Program-made: the position numbers and the translations under genes
The notes under the pieces: model-generated
Database searches by the model: none
Told to the model about the DNA's origin: nothing
The model's input: only the letters and a program-made list of their open reading frames with translations
Shown here: piece after piece, positions 1 through 4,618 of the stretch
Position numbering within the stretch: the first letter of the stretch is position 1
Layout: the number at the start of each line of letters is the position of its first letter
Assembly: GCA_016217585.1 (NCBI GenBank)
Contig: JACRHQ010000135.1
Span: 1 to 5,578, forward strand
Length of the DNA stretch: 5,578 nucleotides
Reading direction: 5' to 3'
Source: Candidatus Omnitrophota bacterium
GTDB taxonomy: Bacteria > Omnitrophota > Gorgyraeia > Zapsychrales > Zapsychraceae

Positions 1-2
1 CT

Positions 3-275
3 GTCGAATTGAAGACCGGTAAATTCAAGCCGGAATATGCCGGGAAAATGGACTTCTACCTTAACCTGCTCAACGAATCGGAAAAAGCCCATGACGACAA
101 TCCGTCTATTGGCATCATCCTTTGCGCTGAAAAAGATAAGCTGGAAGTTGAGTTTTCACTGCGAACAAAAACCAACCCCATCGGCGTGGCGGAATATAAG
201 CTTTATCAAAGCCTGCCTGACAATTTGAAGGGCAAATTACCGACTTCAAAGCAACTCACAGAAGGATTGAAATGA
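3..275 (+). CDS. YhcG/DUF1016-type PDDEXK nuclease, C-terminal fragment (5' end outside window)
   Basis: This is the last 90 residues of a protein whose start lies before the window. The frame opens with V-E-L-K-T-G-K-F-K-P-E-Y-A-G-K, which matches the ExK half of the PDDEXK nuclease motif as it appears in the YhcG/DUF1016 C-terminal domain (hydrophobic strand, E-L-K, then GKFKPEYAGK and a helix with a DFYLN-like run). The following strand (SIGIILCAEKDK), the VEFSL and PIGVAEYKLY segments and a Leu/Pro-rich end ending near SKQL are also typical of the family. YhcG proteins are predicted DNA-binding nucleases found in defence islands and beside type I restriction loci; their role is not well established. 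The apparent TTG start at position 9 is only a Leu codon inside the conserved motif. The stop overlaps the ATG of the next frame (ATGA, 272-275), so the two were probably translationally coupled. Confidence 0.88.
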   Translation, partial: VELKTGKFKPEYAGKMDFYLNLLNESEKAHDDNPSIGIILCAEKDKLEVEFSLRTKTNPIGVAEYKLYQSLPDNLKGKLPTSKQLTEGLK

Positions 276-442
276 AAACCATCAAAGACATGCCGGAACA
301 CAGCCGCCCCCGCGAGAAACTGCGGGAGAAGGGCGCTTCCGCTCTTTCCGACGAGGAACTTGTCGCGGCGATTCTTGGCATGGGGACGGCGGGCGTTGAC
401 GTGCGCACGATTGCCCGGCAAGTTGCCGATTTGATCCGATGA
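272..442 (+). pseudogene. radC: RadC-family protein, truncated to N-terminal helical domain
   Basis: The frame encodes 56 residues starting M-K-T-I-K-D-M-P-E-H-S-R-P-R-E-K-L and containing LSDEELVAAILGMGTAGVDV, the N-terminal helix-hairpin-helix-like (UPF0758) segment of RadC proteins. Full-length RadC proteins are usually about 220 residues and carry a C-terminal JAB/MPN metal-binding domain (H-x-H...D) that is absent here: a TGA ends the frame at 440-442 and no later frame before 717 restores RadC sequence. The start overlaps the stop of the YhcG-type gene, as in intact defence-island operons. I infer a decayed remnant produced by deletion rather than a functional small protein, although a 56-residue peptide could still be made. 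RadC is no longer accepted as a simple DNA repair protein; island-borne copies are of unknown function. Confidence 0.8.
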
Positions 443-455
443 CGACACGCTCTGA

Positions 456-620
456 ACAGAAAATCAAAGAACAGCCCAACAAAGCGCCGCGTTGGACGCT
501 CCTGACGCCGCGCCAGCGAGCTTTAACGTTGGGCGGCGCAAGCTGGCGGTGAAGGTGGTGGACATCTTCGGCAACGACATGATGACCATTGTCGAAGTTA
601 TCGCGGGAGGGAAGAAATAA
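456..620 (+). pseudogene. Remnant tail of a restriction-modification subunit (tentative)
   Basis: From codon 516 to the stop at 618-620 the frame reads SFNVGRRKLAVKVVDIFGND and then a short MTIVEV-like strand ending in GGKK. From memory this resembles the extreme C-terminus of island-borne DNA methyltransferases or helicase/restriction subunits, but I cannot name the family firmly. The frame is open only from 456, with a TTG at 492 and no ribosome-binding site, and no methyltransferase motifs precede it. A separate short frame in another phase begins ATG at 439, overlapping the RadC stop, and closes at 552; it may be the 5' end of the same deleted gene. The stop overlaps an ATG (TAATG, 618-622) that gives only MAKIQRSE before another stop, suggesting a third truncated operon member. 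Taken together, this stretch is gene debris. Confidence 0.4.
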
Positions 621-675
621 TGGCGAAGATCCAACGTTCTGAATAAGGAAATAGTTTTCCACCCCATTTCAATCC

Positions 676-689
676 CATCGAATTCGATG
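676..689. repeat. 14-bp perfect palindrome upstream of the KilA-N gene
   Basis: CATCGAATTCGATG is its own reverse complement and ends 28 bases before the KilA-N start codon. Its ten-base core TCGAATTCGA is also the centre of the 32-bp palindrome inside that gene. A dimeric DNA-binding protein site, possibly an autoregulatory operator, is a reasonable inference but is not shown by the sequence. Confidence 0.55.
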
Positions 690-717
690 TGATTAGACCA
701 GAAACAGGAGATGCGCG

Positions 718-1542
718 ATGGCAGGGAAAATATCCGTCCGAGGCAATGAGATAGGCATCATTTCGAGGAACCAAGAAGACTATATTTCGTTAACAGACAT
801 GGCAAAATATCGCAACAAGGAGGACCCGTTTGCGATTATCAATAATTGGATGCGGAGCCGGAGCACGATTGAGTTCCTGGGTTTGTGGGAAAGATTAAGC
901 AATCCCGATTTTAAACCTCTCGAATTCGAGAGGTTTAAAAGTGAAGCCGGAAGCAATTACTTTGTGCTTTCTCCTCAAAGATGGATTCAGTCTACCCATG
1001 CAATCGGGGTTATTTCGAAGTCAGGCCGCTACGGAGGCACTTATGCTCATAAGGATATCGCCTTTGAATTTGCATCGTGGATATCTTCTGAATTCAAGCT
1101 CTATCTCATCAAAGAGTTCCAGCGACTCAAGGACGAAGAGCACAAGCAGCTTGGCTGGGATATCCGGCGCAATCTGACCAAGATCAACTACCGGATTCAT
1201 AGCGATGCTATCAAAGAAAACCTTATCCCGCCGGAACTCACTGCGCGCCAGATAAACCTGATCTACGCCTCGGAGGCGGATGTCCTGAACATGACCTTAT
1301 TCGGCATGACCGCCAAGGAATGGCGCGACAGCCATCCGGGCGAGAAGGGCAATATTCGAGACTACGCGAATGTGTCTCAACTCGTTTGCCTCTCCAATCT
1401 GGAAAATTTGAATGCCCTTTTCATCCAGGAAAAGGCGCCGCAGGCAGAGCGGCTGTGCAAGTTGAACCAGATCGCAATCCAGCAGATGAGACTTCTGACG
1501 AACGACAGAGGAATCAAGCGCCTTGAAGCGGGGGACAAATAA
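718..1542 (+). CDS. KilA-N domain-containing protein
   Basis: A 274-residue protein with an N-terminal KilA-N domain (about residues 1-140). The recognisable segments, in order, are an EDYISLTDMAKYR motif (21-32), NNWMRSRSTIEFLGLWE (42-58), the FKPLEFERFK stretch (65-74), a W-I-x-x-T-x-A-I-G run (89-97) and the strongly conserved SGRYGGTYAHKDIAFEFASW (102-121), followed by KLYLIKEFQRLK. KilA-N is a predicted DNA-binding domain of phage and large DNA virus proteins; bacterial copies of this roughly 270-residue form often sit beside restriction-modification genes. The C-terminal part (about 145-274) is helical and contains NYRIHSDAIKENLIPPELT and YASEADVLNMTLFGMTAKEW, both usual in the bacterial form, so the protein seems complete. 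A good ribosome-binding site, AGGAG at 706-710 with a 7-base gap, supports the ATG. It probably acts on DNA in the cytoplasm; the molecular role is unknown. It is the first intact gene after the decayed operon upstream. Confidence 0.92.
   Translation: MAGKISVRGNEIGIISRNQEDYISLTDMAKYRNKEDPFAIINNWMRSRSTIEFLGLWERLSNPDFKPLEFERFKSEAGSNYFVLSPQRWIQSTHAIGVISKSGRYGGTYAHKDIAFEFASWISSEFKLYLIKEFQRLKDEEHKQLGWDIRRNLTKINYRIHSDAIKENLIPPELTARQINLIYASEADVLNMTLFGMTAKEWRDSHPGEKGNIRDYANVSQLVCLSNLENLNALFIQEKAPQAERLCKLNQIAIQQMRLLTNDRGIKRLEAGDK
909..940. repeat. 32-bp perfect palindrome inside the KilA-N gene
   Basis: The left arm is TTTTAAACCTCTCGAA (909-924) and the right arm is its exact reverse complement (925-940), with no spacer. 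The centre falls on a codon boundary, so codons pair off: GAA with TTC, CTC with GAG, CCT with AGG, AAA with TTT, TTT with AAA. It encodes the conserved FKPLEFERFK stretch. The bases flanking the arms (908 and 941) break the symmetry. Confidence 0.95.
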
Positions 1543-1545
1543 TCA

Positions 1546-1620
1546 GAGACGGGGGATACCCGTCAAATTGCCAGAGACAATTTGACGAGGTCTCGCCTAA
1601 TGACCAAAGTCATTTGGCGG
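1546..1620 (+). repeat. Tandem hairpins between the KilA-N and DUF1016-nuclease genes
   Basis: Hairpin A has perfect 10-bp arms, CGTCAAATTG (1561-1570) and CAATTTGACG (1578-1587), around a 7-base loop; it extends by ACC (1558-1560) with GGT (1589-1591) if A1588 is bulged. Hairpin B starts seven bases later: CGCCTAATGAC (1594-1604), loop CAAA, GTCATTTGGCG (1609-1619), giving ten pairs and one T-T mismatch. In addition GAGAC at 1546-1550 and again at 1574-1578 can each pair with GTCTC at 1590-1594, so alternative foldings exist. No T-run follows either hairpin, so this is not a standard intrinsic terminator. It could be a REP/MITE-like element, a transcript-stabilising structure, or an attenuator for the downstream gene. 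Confidence 0.75.
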
Positions 1621-1686
1621 ACAATACTTGTTTCTATGGAGTCAGGTAATGCGTCCCGAATGGCGGAAAGGAAAAGGTCAATAAAC

Positions 1687-2757
1687 ATGCCGGTTCATCC
1701 ACCCCAGAAATCCTGCGACGCGCTCATCGCCGCCATCCGCGAGGAACTGCGCCGCGGCCGGGCGCGCGCCGAGGCCGCCGTGTACAAACAGCGGGTCATC
1801 ACCTACTGGCACATCGGACGGCATATGGACAAATTTTTAGCCACAGACCCCGGCTCCGACGCTGCTTATCTTTCCGTTATCGCCGGCAAACTCGATTACA
1901 GCCTGGACGTCGTGCGTAAAATCCTTAAATTCTACCGGTGTTTCCCCAAACTGCCCAAGAACCCGCCCTTGTCCTGGTCGCAGTACCGGGCGCTGTTGAC
2001 CGCGCCGGCCGCCCAGCGGTCGTTATTGCTCAAGAAGGCCATTGCCGAAGACATCGGTTCCGAAGAATTGTACGCCCTGATCAGCGCCGGCCGCCGCGTG
2101 AAACAGGTGCCGGCGGACGCGGGGCCCGCTCCCAAACTTGAGTACAAACGCGGCCGGCTGTTCACCTACAAGACGCTCCAGGGCAAACACCTCAAGCTCA
2201 AAAAAGGCGAGATCATGGTCGACGGCGGCTTCAAATGGCGGCACAAGATCAAGGTCGGCCCCGGCAGCGGCCTGACCGGCGGCCATATCGTCCGTTCGGT
2301 CAAGACAGAAGGCGGCGATTACGAATTAAGGCATTGTAACGATGATGCCTCATCGCTTTATACCTATGTCGCCGAAGTGGCGCGGGTCGTGGACGCGGAC
2401 ACGTTCCTTTTGACCATTGACACGGGTTTTGACAACTGGCTGGATTCGCGCGTGCGCCTGCGCGGCATCGACGCCCCCGAGATCACGACCGTCCTGGGCC
2501 GGCGCGCGTATCGCTACGTGAAGAAGGCTTTGGGTAACCGGCCCGTGGTCATCAAAAGCTACAAGGAAGAAAAGTACGGCCGGTATCTCGTCGATATTTT
2601 TTACCTGAAGGAAAAGGTCTCCGACCCGCAAATCATCGCCCGCAAAAGCATCTTCCTGAACCAGGAACTCCTCGACCTCGGCCTGGCGAAACTGTATAAC
2701 GACCCCTCCTCCGCGCCGGTGAAACCCAACGATCAGGCACAAACGCCGCTTTCCTGA
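1687..2757 (+). CDS. DUF1016 N-terminal domain / thermonuclease (SNase-like) fusion protein
   Basis: A 356-residue protein of two recognisable parts. Residues about 10-140 match the DUF1016 (YhcG) N-terminal domain: helical, with a Y-W-H-I-G-R motif (40-45), a KLDYSLDVVRKILKFYRCFP segment and LSWSQYRALL (95-104). Residues about 226-340 form a staphylococcal-nuclease-like domain: VVDADTF (234-240), RVRLRGIDAPE (255-265), KYGR (296-299) and the closing LNQELLDLGLAKLY helix. Aligned by eye to staphylococcal nuclease, the catalytic positions D21, R35, D40, E43 and R87 correspond to D238, R257, D262, E265 and R299, so an active calcium-dependent phosphodiesterase is plausible. The middle region (145-220, basic, probably beta-rich) is not recognised. 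No signal peptide is seen, so it is probably cytoplasmic, unlike many secreted thermonucleases. I chose ATG 1687 because AAGG at 1674-1677 lies 9 bases upstream, the upstream in-frame ATG (1582) falls inside a hairpin, and family similarity begins after it; ATG 1660 is an alternative. Confidence 0.85.
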   Translation: MPVHPPQKSCDALIAAIREELRRGRARAEAAVYKQRVITYWHIGRHMDKFLATDPGSDAAYLSVIAGKLDYSLDVVRKILKFYRCFPKLPKNPPLSWSQYRALLTAPAAQRSLLLKKAIAEDIGSEELYALISAGRRVKQVPADAGPAPKLEYKRGRLFTYKTLQGKHLKLKKGEIMVDGGFKWRHKIKVGPGSGLTGGHIVRSVKTEGGDYELRHCNDDASSLYTYVAEVARVVDADTFLLTIDTGFDNWLDSRVRLRGIDAPEITTVLGRRAYRYVKKALGNRPVVIKSYKEEKYGRYLVDIFYLKEKVSDPQIIARKSIFLNQELLDLGLAKLYNDPSSAPVKPNDQAQTPLS

Positions 2758-2846
2758 CCCGGCCCTCGAGACTTGCGCACACAAATCGTCAGACGCATAC
2801 CGCAACCCGAAAGCGGCGCTAAAGAATTTATTGTCTTTTTCAGCGC
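2744..2846 (+). terminator. Weak terminator-like inverted repeats after the DUF1016-nuclease gene
   Basis: Two nested or competing structures are visible. A 10-bp inverted repeat, CGCCGCTTTC (2744-2753) and GAAAGCGGCG (2809-2818), brackets the stop codon with 55 bases between the arms. A compact stem pairs GCGCT (2816-2820) with AGCGC (2842-2846) and continues inward as AAGAA with TTTTT across one mismatch and one G-T pair; the T-rich stretch lies within the stem rather than after it. This may end transcription of the upstream gene, but it is not a textbook terminator. Confidence 0.3.
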
Positions 2847-2910
2847 TAAGGGCTATTATTGACAAATATCCCTCTATATAAAGACTATTTAGTTGATATG
2901 TACGAGATGG

Positions 2911-2939
2911 TTGTCATTGTCTCACAAATATGTTATAAA
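2911..2939 (+). promoter_or_regulatory. Candidate upstream sigma70-type promoter (P1) for the mobile mystery pair
   Basis: TTGTCA (2911-2916, one mismatch to the -35 consensus) is followed by an exact 17-base spacer and TATAAA (2934-2939, one mismatch to the -10 consensus). A TGT just before the -10 gives an extended -10 element. The predicted start of transcription, near 2946, lies about 70 bases before the start codon of mobile mystery protein A. Confidence 0.6.
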
Positions 2940-3001
2940 TAGCATTGACAAGTTATCTATATATGCTATATTTAGCATAGCAAAATATGCGTTCTATGCT
3001 A
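2940..3001. promoter_or_regulatory. Array of four TATGCTA-type half-sites: probable operator of mobile mystery protein A
   Basis: Half-sites begin at 2940 (TAGCATT, reverse orientation), 2962 (TATGCTA, forward), 2973 (TAGCATA, reverse) and 2995 (TATGCTA, forward). The offsets are 22, 11 and 22 bases, multiples of about one helical turn, so all lie on one DNA face with alternating orientation. The two central sites form the near-palindrome ATGCTATATTTAGCAT (2963-2978). The last two extend to a perfect 9-bp inverted repeat, TTAGCATAG (2972-2980) and CTATGCTAA (2994-3002). Binding by the HTH protein encoded immediately downstream is inferred from position and symmetry. Confidence 0.6.
2945..2972 (+). 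promoter_or_regulatory. Candidate proximal sigma70-type promoter (P2) for the mobile mystery pair
   Basis: A perfect -35 TTGACA (2945-2950), a 16-base spacer and TATATT (2967-2972, one mismatch to the -10 consensus) place the transcription start near 2979, leaving a short leader before the AAAGG ribosome-binding site (3004-3008) and ATG 3016. The -10 lies inside the palindromic half-site array, so repressor binding there should block RNA polymerase. Confidence 0.65.
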
Positions 3002-3015
3002 AGAAAGGCATATAT

Positions 3016-3498
3016 ATGAATTATTGGGATAAAAAGGTCATTCGTGAACAACTGGATAAAAAGCTGGCATTTTTGAAGCATTTTGCCTCTTCTGGTGTGC
3101 CACTACAGGGATGGATCAAGGCCATCCGCGAAGCTCTGGGGCTGTCAGCTTCGCAGTTGGGAAAAAGGGCGGGCATTGATCAGTCGCGTATTTCTCGTTT
3201 GGAAAACGCGGAAAAAAATGGCGATTTAAAATTATCCTCTTTGCAAAAAATCGCCAAAGCCTTGAATATGAAGTTCGTTTATGGTTTTGTGCCGGACGGC
3301 ACGGAGGATACGCTGGAGACGATGGTGAGAAACCAGGCGAAACGGATCGCTTTACGCAGGATCGAAACGCTGGACCACACGATGCAGCTGGAAAAACAAG
3401 CGTTATCCGTTGAAGAACAAAAAAAGGCCTTGAACGATATGATCGTGAAGATCCTTGTCGATCCGCCGAAAGACTTTTGGGACCGGGATGGTGAATAA
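3016..3498 (+). CDS. Mobile mystery protein A (HTH regulator, Fic partner)
   Basis: A 160-residue protein with a helix-turn-helix domain of the XRE/Cro type at about residues 33-92: WIKAIREALGLSASQLGKRA, then GIDQSRISRLENAEKNGDLK (the recognition helix includes QSRISRLE) and LSSLQKIAKALNMKFVYGFVP. The N-terminal LDKKL segment and the basic middle (RNQAKRIALRRI), followed by a helical C-terminus, fit the mobile mystery protein A family, which is defined by its constant pairing with mobile mystery protein B. Start ATG 3016 is preceded by AAAGG with a 7-base gap; the longer in-frame start at 2893 is rejected because it would translate through two promoters and the operator array. The gene ends by overlapping the next by 11 bases. 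Likely role: DNA-binding autorepressor and perhaps antitoxin of the Fic partner. The antitoxin function is inference; I see no [ST]xxxE[GN] Fic-inhibitory motif in it. Confidence 0.88.
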   Translation: MNYWDKKVIREQLDKKLAFLKHFASSGVPLQGWIKAIREALGLSASQLGKRAGIDQSRISRLENAEKNGDLKLSSLQKIAKALNMKFVYGFVPDGTEDTLETMVRNQAKRIALRRIETLDHTMQLEKQALSVEEQKKALNDMIVKILVDPPKDFWDRDGE

Positions 3499-4084
3499 TT
3501 TCCAATATCCTCCCGGCTCGACGCCTCTTGATCCGGATGAAATGGAGGGTCTGAAGCTTGGGCACATTACGACCCGTGAAGAGCTCAACCGTTTCGAGCA
3601 GGACAATATCAACGAAGCCCTGCAATGGCTCGAGAACCGGCGCCAGAGCGATATTTTAACGGAAAAATTCGTTAAGACACTGCACAAGAAAATGTTCGGC
3701 AAGGTATGGCGCTGGGCGGGCTCGTTCCGGCGCTCCGGCAAGAATATCGGCGCCGATTGGCCTCAAATTCCCGCGCAGTTACACACCCTGTTGCAGGATG
3801 TCCGCTATTGGATCGAGCACAAAACGTATTCATCGGATGAGATCGCCGTCCGTTTTCATCATAAACTGGTATGGACCCATTTGTTCGCCAACGGCAACGG
3901 CCGTCACGCGCGCCTGATGACGGACCTGTTTTTGAAAGATGTCCTGAAGCAAAAACCTTTTACCTGGAATGTTGGTGATATTGAGGGTGAAGATCAGATA
4001 AGGGATAACTATCTTGAATCGTTGAGAAAAGCGGACAACCACGATTATTCGATGCTGTTGGATTTTGTGCGTAAAAGTTTATGA
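3488..4084 (+). CDS. Mobile mystery protein B (Fic-domain protein)
   Basis: A 198-residue Fic-domain protein. The N-terminus (PPGSTPLDPDEMEGL, then HITTREELNRFEQDNI, residues 8-41) is the hallmark of mobile mystery protein B. The flap region contains MFGKVWRWAGSFRRSGKNIG (69-88), and the core Fic motif is HLFANGNGRHAR (131-142). The catalytic His131 and the GNGR loop are present, but the acidic residue that normally follows position four (HxFx[D/E]GNxR) is Asn135. As I recall, other mobile mystery B proteins share this. Fic enzymes usually transfer AMP or another nucleotide moiety to a protein hydroxyl; activity and target here are unknown. ATG 3488 gives an 11-base overlap with the preceding gene and an N-terminus matching the family; ATG 3455 upstream would add 11 unrelated residues. 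Co-transcription and translational coupling with protein A are very likely, and the arrangement resembles a type II toxin-antitoxin pair. Confidence 0.9.
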   Translation: MVNNFQYPPGSTPLDPDEMEGLKLGHITTREELNRFEQDNINEALQWLENRRQSDILTEKFVKTLHKKMFGKVWRWAGSFRRSGKNIGADWPQIPAQLHTLLQDVRYWIEHKTYSSDEIAVRFHHKLVWTHLFANGNGRHARLMTDLFLKDVLKQKPFTWNVGDIEGEDQIRDNYLESLRKADNHDYSMLLDFVRKSL

Positions 4085-4113
4085 ATTTCGACAAGGCGCG
4101 ATTTTGATACCCG

Positions 4114-4617
4114 ATGGTCGAACATAACCGCAAGTACACATTCCGCTTCAAGGACAAACGGATCGTTTTCAACAAACTGGCCCATGAGCCGGAGTTCCAT
4201 CCCTTCGCGAAGGCCCTGGTGTACGCGCTCTACCACAAGGAATACCCGACCCTGCGCGCGGAGGCCAGGCTCGACGACCGGTTCCAGCCGGATTTGAACG
4301 CCTTCAGTTACGACGGGACCATGGTCTTCTGGGCGGAGGTGGGCAACGTCTCCCTCAACAAGATCGGGAAACTCTTCAAGAAATACCGCCGGGCGCATTT
4401 TGTGTTCGTCAAGGAAGAAAAAGACGTCGCCATCTTCCAAAAGCAGCTGGACAAGATGGTCAAAGACGCGCGCAGCCTGCCGCTGGTGGATATTGTGGTC
4501 TACCCGGAACATTTTCACGAATGGAACGTCAGTGAGGAAGGCGACGTTTTTATCCGCAAGGAGGATGTCACGATCATCCCCTGGCACGACCCGCAAAAGA
4601 AGGTGAAATATTATTGA
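4114..4617 (+). CDS. YaeQ-like PDDEXK-fold protein
   Basis: A 167-residue protein whose pattern matches YaeQ proteins by eye. It opens with an N-terminal beta strand (KYTFRFKDKRIVFNKLAHEP), then a helix (PFAKALVYALYHK, 30-42), a PDL at 59-61 after a charged loop, a WAEVG strand at 73-77 followed by a K-I-x-K-L helix (83-87), and then HFVFVKEEKD. In YaeQ the equivalent EPDLW...WIEVG segments form the acidic centre of a degenerate PDDEXK nuclease fold, so D60 and E75 are the likely matching residues. YaeQ was first described as a multicopy suppressor linked to haemolysin expression and has no settled function. Overall identity to YaeQ appears low, so a related unnamed PDDEXK family is possible. 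An in-frame TGA at 4105-4107 makes ATG 4114 the earliest start; its ribosome-binding site is weak. It begins 29 bases after the Fic gene and ends one base before the next gene, implying one transcript. Confidence 0.6.
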   Translation: MVEHNRKYTFRFKDKRIVFNKLAHEPEFHPFAKALVYALYHKEYPTLRAEARLDDRFQPDLNAFSYDGTMVFWAEVGNVSLNKIGKLFKKYRRAHFVFVKEEKDVAIFQKQLDKMVKDARSLPLVDIVVYPEHFHEWNVSEEGDVFIRKEDVTIIPWHDPQKKVKYY

Positions 4618-4618
4618 A

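Noticed and set aside
282..662. 126-codon open frame on the - strand across the decayed region
   Set aside because: It covers the recognisable RadC fragment and the FNVGRRKLAVKVVDIFGND tail on the + strand, and its own translation is Arg/Ser/Pro-rich without family features.
1561..1619. Tandem hairpins as a CRISPR array or intrinsic terminator
   Set aside because: There are no regularly spaced direct repeats with spacers, and no T-run follows either stem.
1582..1686. 35-residue N-terminal extension of the DUF1016-SNase protein
   Set aside because: ATG 1582 lies inside hairpin A, the extension runs through hairpin B, shows no domain similarity and lacks a ribosome-binding site; ATG 1687 has AAGG at a suitable distance.
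2350..2865. 171-codon open frame on the - strand
   Set aside because: It is antisense to the SNase domain with its intact catalytic motifs; GC-rich codon structure commonly opens such antisense frames, and the translation resembles nothing I recognise.
2893..3015. 41-residue N-terminal extension of mobile mystery protein A
   Set aside because: It would be translated through two good promoters and the half-site array; ATG 3016 has AAAGG and starts the recognisable protein.
3488..4084. Class II Fic inhibitory motif in the N-terminus of mobile mystery protein B
   Set aside because: The nearest EG (residues 20-21) has Pro rather than Ser/Thr four positions earlier, so the [ST]xxxE[GN] pattern is not met.
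4045..4596. 183-codon open frame on the - strand
   Set aside because: It is antisense to the YaeQ-like gene, which shows recognisable family motifs and fits the operon spacing; the antisense translation has no family pattern.
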